This document shows positions 26,252 to 35,700 of a stretch of DNA of 64,000 nucleotides, piece after piece. Numbering within the stretch: position 1 is the stretch's first letter; each line of letters starts with the position of its first letter. The DNA comes from RYN-230 sp963837515 (GTDB lineage Bacteria > Actinomycetota > Actinomycetes > Streptosporangiales > Streptosporangiaceae). The stretch lies in the NCBI GenBank assembly GCA_963837515.1, contig CAWINT010000005.1, forward strand, positions 62,001 through 126,000, written 5' to 3'. A program made the translations under genes and the position numbers. Below the pieces are notes generated by a model that did no database searches, had not been told where the DNA came from, and saw nothing but the letters and a program-made list of their open reading frames with translations.

Positions 26252-28063
26252 TCAGCGCGTGCTGTCCTGGTACAGGGCCGCGATCTCGGCCGCGTACTGC
26301 GCCGTGATGACGTGACGGCGGATCTTCAGCGTCGGCGTCAGCTGGCCGTCCGCCTCGGTGAAGTCATCGCCGAGAATCGCGAACTTCTTGATCGCCTCCG
26401 CTTGCGACACGGCCCGGTTGGCGTCATCGACAGCGGCCTGGATCTCCGCCCGCAGTTCGGGATCGTCGCGCAGGTCGGCCAGCGTCGCGGTGTCCGGCTT
26501 CCCGTGGTCCGCCTTCCACTGGGCCACGGTCTCCTGGTCGGCCGCCACCAGCGCCGCGATGAACGGCTTGGCGTCCCCGACCACCAGGCACTCGCTGACC
26601 AGCCAGTGGGCGCGCAGCCGGTCCTCCAGCACGGCGGGCGCGACGTTCTTGCCGCCCGCCGTGATGATCAGGTCCTTTTTGCGCCCGGTGATCGAGAGGA
26701 ACCCCTCGTCGTCGAGGTGGCCGAGGTCCCCGGTGTGCAGCCAGCCGTTCTCGTCGATCATTTCCTTGGTGGCGGTCTCGTTGTTCCAGTAGCCCTGGAA
26801 GACCATGTGCCCCTTGACCAGGACCTCGCCGTCGGCGGCGATCCGGATGGTGGCGCCCGGGATCGGCCGGCCCACCGTGCCGATCTGCTGCGCGTCGAGC
26901 GTGTTGGAGTTGGTCGCCGGGCTCGTCTCGGTCAGGCCGTAGCCTTCCAGCACCGTGATGCCGCAGCCCCGGAAGAAGTGACCGAGCCGCGGGCCGAGCG
27001 GGGCGGCCGCACTCCAGGAGTACCGGACCTGGCCGCCGAGCGCCGCCCGCAGCTTGCGGTAGACCAGCCGGCCGTACAGGGCGTGCCGCAGCCGCAGCCT
27101 GAGGCCCGGGCCACCGGCGTCCAGGGCCTGGCTCCAGGCGATGGCGGTGGCCTCCGCCTGGGCGAAGATCTTGGCGTGGCCCTCGGCGGTGGCCTGGTGC
27201 CGCGCGCTGTTGTACACCTTCTCCCACAGCCTGGGCACCGACAGTACGCTCGTCGGCTGGTAAGCCGGCAGTTCGGCGGCCGCGTCGGCCATGTCGGCCA
27301 GCCCCAGGACGGTGCGGGAATAGATGGCGCCGTACTGGATGAGCTGCGCGTAGCTGTGCGAGAGCGGCAGGAACAGCAGCGTCGAGTTGTGTTCGTTGAA
27401 CACCTTGGTGAAGCCGTCGTTGCGCATGCAGTTGCGGGCGTTGGCGACGATGTTGCCGTGGCTCAGCATGCAGCCTTTCGGGCGGCCGGTCGTGCCGGAC
27501 GTGTAGACGATCTCGGCGAGGTCGGCGGCGCCCCGGGTGTGCCGCCGTTCCTTCACCTGGTCCGGCGTCACCAGCGCGCCGAGGGCCCGGAGATCGGCCA
27601 GGGAGGCGCCGCGGCCGTCGATCTGCCACGCGTGGTGCAGCGCCGGCAGGCCCGGCCGGACGGCGGCGATCTTCGCGGCGTGCTCGTCGGTCTCGGCCAC
27701 GATGGCCACCGCACCCGAGTCGCCGAGGATCCACTCGATCTGCTCGAGCGAGGAGGTCGGGTAGATAGGCACGGTGATGCCGCCGGCCGCCAGGATCGCG
27801 AAATCGAGCAGCGTCCATTCGTACCGGGTGCGCGACATCAGCCCCACGCGGTCCCCCGGCGCGACCCCGGCGGCCATGAAGCCGGCCGCCAGGTCGCGCA
27901 CCTGGCCGGCGAACTCACGCCAGGTCACCGGCGTCCAGGTGCCGCTCACCTTCCGCTTCAGCCCGACCGCGCCGGGCCAGTTCCGCGCATTCGTGAAAAC
28001 ATCGTCGGTCACATTGTCCGCCGGCTGCACGGTGTAGGCCTCGGGCACGGAGATTTCCTGCAT
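26252..28063 (-). CDS. Long-chain acyl-CoA synthetase (FadD15-like)
   Basis: A 603-residue AMP-forming ligase activating fatty acids to acyl-CoA. It has the P-loop YTSGTTGRPKGCMLSHG near residues 189-205, the adenylation motif GYGLTETSP near 375, and WLHTGDLG with GRKKDLIIT near 440-465. It resembles FadD15/long-chain types rather than short-chain ligases. The ATG is preceded by AGGGGGC. The gene is divergent from the GMC oxidase gene. Activated acyl-CoA could feed the KASIII and WS/DGAT enzymes encoded a few kilobases away. Confidence 0.87.
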   Translation of the reverse strand: MQEISVPEAYTVQPADNVTDDVFTNARNWPGAVGLKRKVSGTWTPVTWREFAGQVRDLAAGFMAAGVAPGDRVGLMSRTRYEWTLLDFAILAAGGITVPIYPTSSLEQIEWILGDSGAVAIVAETDEHAAKIAAVRPGLPALHHAWQIDGRGASLADLRALGALVTPDQVKERRHTRGAADLAEIVYTSGTTGRPKGCMLSHGNIVANARNCMRNDGFTKVFNEHNSTLLFLPLSHSYAQLIQYGAIYSRTVLGLADMADAAAELPAYQPTSVLSVPRLWEKVYNSARHQATAEGHAKIFAQAEATAIAWSQALDAGGPGLRLRLRHALYGRLVYRKLRAALGGQVRYSWSAAAPLGPRLGHFFRGCGITVLEGYGLTETSPATNSNTLDAQQIGTVGRPIPGATIRIAADGEVLVKGHMVFQGYWNNETATKEMIDENGWLHTGDLGHLDDEGFLSITGRKKDLIITAGGKNVAPAVLEDRLRAHWLVSECLVVGDAKPFIAALVAADQETVAQWKADHGKPDTATLADLRDDPELRAEIQAAVDDANRAVSQAEAIKKFAILGDDFTEADGQLTPTLKIRRHVITAQYAAEIAALYQDSTR

Positions 28064-28289
28064 CGGTGCCCCCTGATGACAGCCATACCGCAGTTATGTC
28101 CCTTACCTTCAGACGGTAGTGACGCGGCGGCTATCGGGTCAGGGCAGAAAGTCACTAAGCCGGGTGGTGACGCCGCCGGTGCCGGGCCGGGGACCTTCGG
28201 CCCTGCTGCCCATGCGCGATGACCCGCACGATGGCAGGAATCGCCCGCTCACCTGGTGAGCCCGGGCACGCGAGGGGAGGACGGCCACG

Positions 28290-30026
28290 ATGGACCGGTC
28301 GGCGGCGTACGACTACGACGTGATCGTGATCGGCTCGGGCTTCGGCGGCTCGGTGACCGCGCTGCGGCTCACCGAGAAGGGCTACCGGGTAGGAGTCCTG
28401 GAGGCGGGCCGCCGGTTCGAGGACGCCGACTTCCCCCGCACGTCCTGGGACGCCCGCAAGTTCCTGTGGGCCCCGAAGCTCGGCTGCCTGGGCATCCAGC
28501 GGATCCACCTGCTGCGCGATGTGATCATCCTGGCTGGCGCCGGGGTCGGCGGGGGCTCGCTGGTCTACGCGAACACGCTGTACCGGCCGAAATCGGACGC
28601 GTTCTACCGGGACCGGCAGTGGGCGCATATCACCGACTGGCAGGCAGAACTAGCGCCCTATTACGACCAGGCGGAGCGGATGCTCGGCGTCACGGAGAAC
28701 CCGACCATGACGCCGTCGGACGAGGTCATCCGGCAGGTGGCCGAGGAGATGGGCGTCGGGCACACGTTCAGCCTGGCCCGGGTCGGAGTGTTCTTCGGCC
28801 GGGACGGCCGCAAGGAGCCGGGCACCGAGGCCGCCGACCCGTTCTTCGGCGGCGCGGGCCCGCGCCGCCGGGGGTGCCTGGAGACCGGCGAATGCATGAC
28901 CGGCTGCCGGCACAACGCGAAGAACACGCTGGTCAAAAACTACCTGTATCTAGCGGAGAAAGCCGGCGCCACCGTCCAGCCGCAGACCATGGCGGTCGCC
29001 GTCCGGCCCCTGGGGATCGGCGGGTACGCGGTGGACACCGTGCGCACCGGCGCGTGGCGGGCCGGGCGGACCGCGCGCACCCTCACTGCGCCGCAGGTGG
29101 TGTTCGCGGCCGGGACCTGGGGCACGCAGCAACTGCTGCACCGGATGAAAGCGGCCGGCGCGCTGCCGGGGATCTCGGCCCGGCTGGGGGATCTCACCCG
29201 CACCAACTCCGAGGCGCTCGGCGGCGCGCTGACCGGGCTGCGGCACCGCAAGGAGCACGACTTCACCCGGGGCGTGGCCATCACCTCATCGATCCACCCG
29301 GATGCCAGCACCCACATCGAACCGGTCCGGTACGGCCGGGGTTCGAACGCCATGGGGCTGCTCAGCACGCTGATGACCGATGGCGGCGGGCCGGTCCCGC
29401 GCTGGGCCAAGTGGCTCGGGCAGGCCGCACGCCACCCGGGGCGGCTCGTCTCCCTCTACGCAGGCATGAATCACTGGTCGGAGCGCGCCGTCATCGGGCT
29501 CACCATGCAGACGCTGGACAACTCGATCACGGTGTACCCGAAGCGGACCCGGCTCGGGCGGCTCAAGCTGACGTCGCGGCCCGGGCACGGCCAGCCAAAC
29601 CCGACCTGGATTCCCGCCGCCAACGAGACGATGCGCCGGATCGCGGCCCGGATCGGCGGCTTCCCGCTGAACAGCGTGGGGGAGATGGCCGATATCCCGA
29701 TGACGGCTCATTTCCTCGGCGGCTGCGTCATCGGTGACTCACCCGAAAGCGGGGTCGTCAACGGCTACCAGCGGCTGTACGGGTATCCCGGGCTGCACGT
29801 GGCCGACGGCTCGGCCATCTCGGCCAACCTGGGCGTCAACCCGGCGCTGACGATCACCGCCCAGGCTGAGCGGGCGATGGCACTATGGCCGAACCAGGGG
29901 GAGACCGACTCCCGGCCCCGGCTCGGCGCCGCCTACCGGCCGGTCACGCCTGCGGCGCCGCGGCGCCCGGCCGTGCCGCCCGCGGCGCCCGCGGCGCTGC
30001 GGCTGCCCATCGTGGAGGCCCGATAG
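28290..30026 (+). CDS. GMC family FAD-dependent oxidoreductase (ChoD-like)
   Basis: A 578-residue flavoprotein with the dinucleotide-binding motif GSGFGGS near residues 15-21, the second FAD region AGAGVGGGSLVYAN near 85, and a C-terminal GMC_oxred_C segment with ADGSAISANLGVNP. The internal CxxGxCxxGC stretch (CLETGECMTGC) is typical of the ChoD-type group. Family members include cholesterol oxidase-like proteins, but sterol activity is not proven for many. There is no signal peptide. It is followed after 42 bp by an aldehyde dehydrogenase on the same strand; an alcohol-to-aldehyde-to-acid sequence is plausible. Confidence 0.82.
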   Translation: MDRSAAYDYDVIVIGSGFGGSVTALRLTEKGYRVGVLEAGRRFEDADFPRTSWDARKFLWAPKLGCLGIQRIHLLRDVIILAGAGVGGGSLVYANTLYRPKSDAFYRDRQWAHITDWQAELAPYYDQAERMLGVTENPTMTPSDEVIRQVAEEMGVGHTFSLARVGVFFGRDGRKEPGTEAADPFFGGAGPRRRGCLETGECMTGCRHNAKNTLVKNYLYLAEKAGATVQPQTMAVAVRPLGIGGYAVDTVRTGAWRAGRTARTLTAPQVVFAAGTWGTQQLLHRMKAAGALPGISARLGDLTRTNSEALGGALTGLRHRKEHDFTRGVAITSSIHPDASTHIEPVRYGRGSNAMGLLSTLMTDGGGPVPRWAKWLGQAARHPGRLVSLYAGMNHWSERAVIGLTMQTLDNSITVYPKRTRLGRLKLTSRPGHGQPNPTWIPAANETMRRIAARIGGFPLNSVGEMADIPMTAHFLGGCVIGDSPESGVVNGYQRLYGYPGLHVADGSAISANLGVNPALTITAQAERAMALWPNQGETDSRPRLGAAYRPVTPAAPRRPAVPPAAPAALRLPIVEAR

Positions 30027-30068
30027 ACAGGCACCCGCCCGGGGCCGGGCCGGAGAAGGAGGCTGGTC

Positions 30069-31667
30069 ATGACGATAGCGGCAGGCGGCCCGCCGACCGT
30101 GGCCGAACGGCAGCTCGGCCCGCGGATCACCCGCGGCCTGCTCGACCGGCTGGCGGCCGGTGCGGTCACCGCGGGCCCGCGGGACCTGGTCCCGGTCGAG
30201 ATGCCAGCGACCGGGGGAGTGCTGGGGCACGTGCCGCGGGGCACGGCCGAGGACGTCGCGGCGGCGGCCGGGGCGGCCCGCCAAGCCCAGCCCGGCTGGG
30301 GCCGGCTGCCCGCCGGGCGCCGATCGGAGGTGCTGCTCCGCTTCGCGACGCTGCTGCTCGCGCGGCAGGACGAGGTGCTCGACCTGATCCAGCTGGAGAA
30401 CGGCAAGGCCCGCCGGCATGCCTTCGAGGAAATCATCGACGTCGCGCAGGTCAGCCGGTACTACGCGCGCACCGCGCCGCGGCTGCTGCAGCCGCGCCGG
30501 CGCGCGGGTGCCTTCCCGGTCCTGACCCGGACCTGGGAGCAGCACCACCCGAAGGGCGTCGTCGGGGTGATCTCGCCGTGGAACTACCCGCTGACGCTCG
30601 GGATCAGTGACGCCCTGCCGGCGCTCGCCGCGGGCAACGCGGTCATCGCCAAGCCGGACAGCCAGACCCCCTTTACCGCGCTGTGGGCCGCCGCGCTGCT
30701 GGACGAGGCGGGGCTGCCGCCCGGCGTGCTCCAGGTGGTGACCGGCTCGGGGCAGGACCTCGGCAGCCCGGTCATCGGCCACAGCGACTTCCTGATGTTC
30801 ACCGGCAGCACCGCGACCGGCCGGCTGGTCGCGGCCCAGGCCGCCGAGCGGCTCATCGACTACTCGATGGAACTCGGCGGCAAGAACGCCATCCTCATCC
30901 TGGCCGATGCTGACCTCGGCCGGGCGGTGCCCGGGGCGGTGCGGGCGGCCTTCTCGAGCACCGGCCAGCTGTGCATCTCGATGGAGCGGATGTACATCGA
31001 CGCCGCGGTCTGGGACGAGTTCGTCCCGCGCTTCGTCCGGGCCACCCGGTCGCTGCGCCTGGGCCATTCCCTCGACTACCGGCGCGACATCGGCTCGCTG
31101 ATCTCGGCGAAGCAGCTGGCCGCCGTGGCCCGCCACGTCGAGGACGCGACCAGCAAAGGCGCGACGGTGCTGGCCGGGGGTCGGCCGCGGCCCGACCTCG
31201 GCCCCTGCTGCTACGAGCCCACCATCCTGGCCGGCACCTCGCCCGGCATGACGGTCTACGCCGAGGAGACGTTCGGGCCGGTCATCTCCCTGTACCGGGT
31301 GAGCGGGCCGGAGGAGGCCATCCAGCAGGCCAACGCCAGCTGCTATGGCCTGAACTTCTCCGTGTGGACCCGTGATGCCCGCCAGGGCCGTGCCATCGCC
31401 GGCCGGCTGGAGGCCGGGAGCGTCAACGTCAACGAGGCCTACGCGGCGACCTGGGGATCTGTGGATGCCCCGATGGGCGGCTGGAAGGACTCGGGCGCGG
31501 GCAGCAGGCACGGCGAGCACGGACTCCTCAAGTACACCAACGCGCAGACCGTGTCGGTCCAGCGGCTGCTGCCCATCGCGCCGCCGGGTTTCCTGCCGGC
31601 CGCCGGCTACGCGAAGGCGATGACCGCGGCCATGCGCGCCCTGCAGCGCCTGCCCGGGCGCGCCTGA
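30069..31667 (+). CDS. Aldehyde dehydrogenase, succinate-semialdehyde dehydrogenase (GabD2)-like
   Basis: A 532-residue NAD(P)-dependent aldehyde dehydrogenase with SPWNYPL near residue 175, catalytic Glu in MELGGKN near 267 and catalytic Cys in GQLCISMER near 301. Length and the NYPLTLG stretch resemble the GabD2 group. The C-terminus has an extra 40 residues of hydrophobic and basic character (LPIAPPGFLPAAGYAKAM), possibly membrane-associating. AGAAGGAGG lies 7 bases before the ATG. It is probably co-transcribed with the GMC oxidase. Confidence 0.85.
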   Translation: MTIAAGGPPTVAERQLGPRITRGLLDRLAAGAVTAGPRDLVPVEMPATGGVLGHVPRGTAEDVAAAAGAARQAQPGWGRLPAGRRSEVLLRFATLLLARQDEVLDLIQLENGKARRHAFEEIIDVAQVSRYYARTAPRLLQPRRRAGAFPVLTRTWEQHHPKGVVGVISPWNYPLTLGISDALPALAAGNAVIAKPDSQTPFTALWAAALLDEAGLPPGVLQVVTGSGQDLGSPVIGHSDFLMFTGSTATGRLVAAQAAERLIDYSMELGGKNAILILADADLGRAVPGAVRAAFSSTGQLCISMERMYIDAAVWDEFVPRFVRATRSLRLGHSLDYRRDIGSLISAKQLAAVARHVEDATSKGATVLAGGRPRPDLGPCCYEPTILAGTSPGMTVYAEETFGPVISLYRVSGPEEAIQQANASCYGLNFSVWTRDARQGRAIAGRLEAGSVNVNEAYAATWGSVDAPMGGWKDSGAGSRHGEHGLLKYTNAQTVSVQRLLPIAPPGFLPAAGYAKAMTAAMRALQRLPGRA

Positions 31668-31691
31668 CCCGTGGCCGAAGCCCCGCCGCGG

Positions 31692-31717
31692 CCGGGCAGG
31701 TTCACGACCTGGCCCGG
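31692..31717. terminator. Hairpin between convergent genes
   Basis: Arms CCGGGCAGGT (31692-31701) and ACCTGGCCCGG (31707-31717) pair with one bulge around a 5-base loop. It sits 25 bp after the aldehyde dehydrogenase stop and 36 bp before the end of the convergent KASIII-like gene, so it could serve both. Confidence 0.4.
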
Positions 31718-31752
31718 TGGCAGGCGCGGCGGGACCGGCGGCCGCGCCGCGG

Positions 31753-32676
31753 TTACGGCGGTGACTGGCGGTACAGGGCGACGCCGACCGTGATGCCGGC
31801 CCCGGCCGCGACCAGCACCGTGTTCCGGGCCTCGGCGAGCCGGCCAGACCTGATGGCGGCCTGCAGGGCGGCGATCAAGCCGGTGGTGTAGGCCTCTTCC
31901 AGGTCTTCGGACACGTAGGCGACGTGGTCGCCGGGCACGCCGAGCCTGCTCGTCAGCGGGTCGAGGAAGCCGGGGGCGGCCGGAGCGGCGACCAGCAGGT
32001 CGATTTCGTCCATGCCCATCCCCAGGCGGCGCAGGAACCGGTGCGCCGTCTCCTCGGCGCAATCGACCAGGCGGGCCTGGTAACCGGGCTGCTCGGCCAC
32101 GGCCATCCGGCTGCGCCCGGCTGACTTCCGCCGGGCCCCGGGCCCGTGCCGTTCCTGCCACACCAGCCCGCTGGCGAACAGGTCCTGGTACTCGGGAAAC
32201 GTCTCCATGCTGAAATCGGTGAACCCGGCGACGGTGTCGTCCCAGTTGAGCAGCATCGCGCCGCCGGCCGGCCGGAACGGGGCAGAGCGCGGATCCGCCA
32301 GCGCCGGATCGACATCACTGGTCACGATCGCGCCGAGCCGGATGACTCCGGAACGCAGCAGGCTGGCCTCCAGCTGGATGGCATTGAGCACGCCGCAGGT
32401 GCCGTTCATCAGGTCGAACGAGAAGGTGCCGTGCCCCCCGACGGGCGGCTGGCCCAGGTTCGCCCCGATGTCTTCCTGCACGATGGCGGCGAGCGCTGGC
32501 TCGCCCATGTTGTCTTCCCGGTAGATGCCAGCGTTGATCAGCATGTCAACTTCGCCCGGCCGCCTCCCGGCGTGCCCGAGGCAGGCCTGGGCGGCGGCGT
32601 CGGCCAGGCGCCGCGCGGACGGCCTGCGTACCCCGCGGCTAGCCAGCGCGCACGCGGCGCTGATGTGTGCGCCCAT
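31753..32676 (-). CDS. KASIII-like protein, catalytic His and Asn apparently lost
   Basis: About 307 residues with a thiolase-superfamily layout. The Cys position is kept (NGTCGV near residue 92). The place where KASIII enzymes have the His motif reads LLVAAPAAPGFLDP, and the Asn motif region reads EEAYTTGLIAAL, so neither His nor Asn is seen. It may be a non-catalytic or altered partner of the preceding KASIII, like PqsB in the PqsBC pair; this is inference. The ATG at 32676 has GAGGTGGAG upstream and lies within the last 38 bases of the partner gene, implying coupled translation. Confidence 0.68.
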   Translation of the reverse strand: MGAHISAACALASRGVRRPSARRLADAAAQACLGHAGRRPGEVDMLINAGIYREDNMGEPALAAIVQEDIGANLGQPPVGGHGTFSFDLMNGTCGVLNAIQLEASLLRSGVIRLGAIVTSDVDPALADPRSAPFRPAGGAMLLNWDDTVAGFTDFSMETFPEYQDLFASGLVWQERHGPGARRKSAGRSRMAVAEQPGYQARLVDCAEETAHRFLRRLGMGMDEIDLLVAAPAAPGFLDPLTSRLGVPGDHVAYVSEDLEEAYTTGLIAALQAAIRSGRLAEARNTVLVAAGAGITVGVALYRQSPP

Positions 32677-33772
32677 AGTGCTCCACCTCGCTGCCGATGG
32701 TGAATACGGCGATGACAATTTCGATGCCGGACGCGAGGGCGAGCAGCATCACCCGGTCTCCCTTGTGCATCCGCTGCTCCTCCAGGTACTTGTGCAGCGC
32801 CACGAACAACGTCGTCGATGACGTGTTTCCGTACTCCTCCAGATTCACGACGATGTGTTTCGGCCTGGCGCCAAGGCGCCGGGCGAATTCCTGCGCGCCC
32901 TGGCGGATGGCCCGGGCCGAGGTCTGATGCGGGATCAGGTAATCAATGTCCGCCAGGCCGATACCGGCTTCGCTGACCACCTCAGCGACGAGCGGCGCCA
33001 TGTCCTGGATCGCCACTTTCTGCAGTTCCCGGGATCTGGTGTACATCTGGGCGCCCGGGCCCACCAGGGAGGGGAAGGCGAGGCACAGCCGGCTGTGCTC
33101 CGCGAGGGTGGTGAAGCCGATCACCTCGATGCCGGGGGCGCCGGCGGGCGCCCGTTCCACGATCACTGCGGCACCTGCGTCCCCGAGCGTGAGCGACGCG
33201 AGCTGCTTGCTGAGCAGGGACCGGATCTGCTTCGCCGCATTCCAGCTCAGATGGGAGATGTACTCGCCGGACACGACCATCCCGCAGCTGATCTCGCCCC
33301 GGGTGACGAGATCTTGCAGCAGGAAGACGCCCGTCAGCATGCCGGCGCACGCGTTGGACAGATCGAAGTTCACCGCCTGGGTGGCCCCGATCGCCTGCTT
33401 GATCTGCAGGCTGAGCGGCGGCTCGAAGGACTGCCAGGACCGGCCCGTGGAGCGGGTGATGCTGGTGCTGATCAGCATTTGGATGTCCTGCGCCTGATGC
33501 TGTGAATGAGCCAGGCAGTCGCGTGCCGCCCCGGCGGCCAGGGTGAACGAATTCTCCCCCGGCCCGACGACGTAGCGCTCGTGAATGCCGGTCAGCCGCT
33601 CCAGCTGGATCTTGGTGCGGTGCCGGGTCCGGCTCATCAGCTCCCTGGTCGTCAGTTTCCCGGCGGGCAGTTTCACGCCGACGCTCTCGATCCGGCAGCC
33701 GTGCGAATCGGCAGAATCGGGTGACTCGAGCGCCAGCCAATGGCTGGCCTGATTGCTGCGGGTCCCGGCCAT
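32639..33772 (-). CDS. 3-oxoacyl-ACP synthase III (KASIII/FabH/OleA-like)
   Basis: About 377 residues condensing an acyl thioester, with the full triad: Cys in SNACAGM near residue 142, His in IPHQTSARA near 282 and Asn in YGNTSST near 316. The N-terminal extension of about 35 residues is not typical of FabH. The substrate is not evident. OleA-type (head-to-head acyl condensation) and ordinary KASIII activity are both possible. The start is the ATG at 33772 with GAGGGGGA upstream. It overlaps the next KASIII-like gene by 38 bases and is divergent from the alpha/beta hydrolase gene with a 54-bp gap. Confidence 0.82.
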   Translation of the reverse strand: MAGTRSNQASHWLALESPDSADSHGCRIESVGVKLPAGKLTTRELMSRTRHRTKIQLERLTGIHERYVVGPGENSFTLAAGAARDCLAHSQHQAQDIQMLISTSITRSTGRSWQSFEPPLSLQIKQAIGATQAVNFDLSNACAGMLTGVFLLQDLVTRGEISCGMVVSGEYISHLSWNAAKQIRSLLSKQLASLTLGDAGAAVIVERAPAGAPGIEVIGFTTLAEHSRLCLAFPSLVGPGAQMYTRSRELQKVAIQDMAPLVAEVVSEAGIGLADIDYLIPHQTSARAIRQGAQEFARRLGARPKHIVVNLEEYGNTSSTTLFVALHKYLEEQRMHKGDRVMLLALASGIEIVIAVFTIGSEVEHYGRTHQRRVRAG

Positions 33773-33815
33773 GGATCCCCCTCGCGCCCATAGCACCGCG
33801 CCGGTAGCGCCGCGC

Positions 33816-33821
33816 TATGCT
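33816..33821 (+). promoter_or_regulatory. Candidate -10 box of the alpha/beta hydrolase gene
   Basis: TATGCT lies 5 bases before the ATG at 33827, with no ribosome-binding site in between, suggesting a leaderless start. No convincing -35 is seen at the right distance. Confidence 0.35.
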
Positions 33822-33826
33822 GATGT

Positions 33827-34798
33827 ATGAAGGATTTCCGGCCGCGGGGGAGCGCCGGTAGGGGCGAACGTCACCGCCAGAGGGCTGTCTGGCCCGTCAG
33901 CGATCCGGCGAGTGTGGCGGCCGGCCCCGCACCGCAGCCAGCGCCCAGCGGTGCCCAGTACCTGCTGCCCTTCGGCCCCTACCAGCTGAGCTACGAGAGC
34001 TACGGGTCGGGCGACCGGGTGCTCGTGTGGCTGCACGGCCTGCTGATGGACGCCAACCTCAGCCGTGGCCTGGCCCGGGCCCTGGCCGCCCGGGGTAACC
34101 GGGTCGTGCTGCTCGACCTGCTGGGCCATGGCCGCAGTGACAAGCCCCGCCATGCGGGCGCGCACCGGATGGACGTGTACGCCGCGCAGGTGCTGTGCCT
34201 GCTGGACGAGCTCGGCGTGGATCAGGCGGTGCTCGGCGGCGTATCGCTGGGCACCAACGTGAGCCTGCTCACCGCCGTCCAGGCCCCGGAGCGGGTCCGC
34301 GCCCTGGTGCTGGAAATGCCGGTGCTCGAGTGGGCCGTGCCCGCGGCCGCGCTCGTGTTCCTGCCCCTGCTGCTCGGCGTGCATTACGCCCGGGCCCCGC
34401 TGCGCCTGGTGTCCCGCGCCGCCCGCCGCGTGCCGCTGGCTCCGTTCGGGCCGCTGGGCACGTTCATCAGCGCGGCCCGGTCGGATCCGGACGAGATCGC
34501 CGCCGTGCTGCACGGCGTCCTGGTCGGGCCGATCGCCCCGACCACCGGGCAGCGCCAGTCGATCACCGCCCCGGCGCTGGTGCTGGGGCACGGCATCGAC
34601 CTCATCCACTCGTTCAGCGACGCGCGGAACCTGGCCCGGCAGCTGCCGCACGCCCGGCTGATCCGGACCCGTACGTTCGCGGAGCTGTGGGTGCGCCCCG
34701 CCCGGCTGATCGGCGAGATCAGCGCGTTCCTGGACCGGGTCTGGGCGGACAGCGACGCGCCGGGGCCGGCCGTGCCGGCCGGAGCGCCGGGCGGTTAG
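33827..34798 (+). CDS. Alpha/beta hydrolase
   Basis: A 323-residue hydrolase. The first 45 residues are basic and Pro/Ala-rich. The alpha/beta fold then starts with LVWLHGLLMD, carries DLLGHGRSD and the nucleophile elbow GGVSLGTN (Ser near residue 139). A His in LGHGIDLIH lies in the C-terminal part. A hydrophobic run AALVFLPLLLGV near residue 180 may touch the membrane. A lipase, esterase or OleB-like role is possible given the neighbouring KASIII genes. Its stop overlaps the end of the convergent SDR gene by 4 bases. Confidence 0.75.
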   Translation: MKDFRPRGSAGRGERHRQRAVWPVSDPASVAAGPAPQPAPSGAQYLLPFGPYQLSYESYGSGDRVLVWLHGLLMDANLSRGLARALAARGNRVVLLDLLGHGRSDKPRHAGAHRMDVYAAQVLCLLDELGVDQAVLGGVSLGTNVSLLTAVQAPERVRALVLEMPVLEWAVPAAALVFLPLLLGVHYARAPLRLVSRAARRVPLAPFGPLGTFISAARSDPDEIAAVLHGVLVGPIAPTTGQRQSITAPALVLGHGIDLIHSFSDARNLARQLPHARLIRTRTFAELWVRPARLIGEISAFLDRVWADSDAPGPAVPAGAPGG

Positions 34799-35673
34799 CG
34801 GACCGCCCTGTCGGCGGCGCCGCCCGCCCCGAGCGGGCGGGTGACCGGGCCGGCCGCCAGCCACCGCGACTCGACGCCCGGCATGGCCCGGGCTGCGAGC
34901 CTGGCGGCGATCAGCGGAACGATTCCCCTGGCCAGCTGCACCGGCGGGAGCCAGCGCTGCGCGTACACCCGGGCCGCGCGCCGCGCGATGCCGTCAACGA
35001 GGGCCTGCGCCGCCCGCTCAGCGGGGTAGGTGCGGCCGGCCGGGAATGGCAGCCCCGCCCGCAGCTCCCGCAAGGCCGCGTTCTCATCCGCGCCGCGCAC
35101 CATGTCGGTGTCGGCCCAGCTCAGGTAGGCCACGCCGACCCGTACCCCGTGGTGGGCCACCTCGGTGCGAAGGGCATGGGTGAACGCCTCCACGCCCGAC
35201 TTGCTCGCGCAGTAGGCCGCCATCATCGGCGCTGGGGCCAGCGCGGCCAGCGACGCCACCTGCAGCAGGTACCCCCGGCTGTCCAGCAGGGCGGGCAGGA
35301 AGGCGCGGGCGGTGGCGACGCTGCCGAGCAGGTTGACCTCGATGACCCGGTCAAACGCGCGGGCGTCGGAATGGATGAAGGGGCCGCCGATGGCGATCCC
35401 GGCGTTCGCGACCACGACGTCGATCCGGCCGTAGGCGTCGCGGACCGCGGCGGCCACCTCGGCGAGCGCCCGCTGGTCCGTCACGTCCACCTCCCACCAG
35501 CGGGAGTGCGGCCCGCACGACGCGGACACGGCCGCGAGCTCATCAGGTTCGAGGCCGAGCAGGGCCACCCGTGCGTGCCGGGCGGCGAGGCGCCGCGCCA
35601 CGATCGCCCCGAGGCCCCGTGCCGCCCCGGTGATCACCACTACCTGTCCGGTCAAATCGGTGGCCTGCCGCAT
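34795..35673 (-). CDS. Short-chain dehydrogenase/reductase
   Basis: About 292 residues of the classical SDR type, with cofactor motif TGAARGLG near residues 15-22, NAG near 90 and the catalytic YCASK near 153. The C-terminal 60 residues beyond the Rossmann core are Arg/Ala-rich and hydrophobic, as in membrane-associated lipid SDRs. NAD(P) preference is not clear. I prefer the ATG at 35673; an in-frame ATG at 35691 is also possible, and neither has an ideal ribosome-binding site. A perfect 13-bp palindrome lies just upstream at 35701-35730. Confidence 0.8.
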   Translation of the reverse strand: MRQATDLTGQVVVITGAARGLGAIVARRLAARHARVALLGLEPDELAAVSASCGPHSRWWEVDVTDQRALAEVAAAVRDAYGRIDVVVANAGIAIGGPFIHSDARAFDRVIEVNLLGSVATARAFLPALLDSRGYLLQVASLAALAPAPMMAAYCASKSGVEAFTHALRTEVAHHGVRVGVAYLSWADTDMVRGADENAALRELRAGLPFPAGRTYPAERAAQALVDGIARRAARVYAQRWLPPVQLARGIVPLIAARLAARAMPGVESRWLAAGPVTRPLGAGGAADRAVR

Positions 35674-35700
35674 GGTGGCGCTCGCCCTCATCCCGGTCGA

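Noticed and set aside
28115..28156. TAGTGAC and GTCACTA as an operator between the acyl-CoA synthetase and GMC oxidase genes
   Set aside because: The 7-bp arms are 28 bases apart and could be chance.
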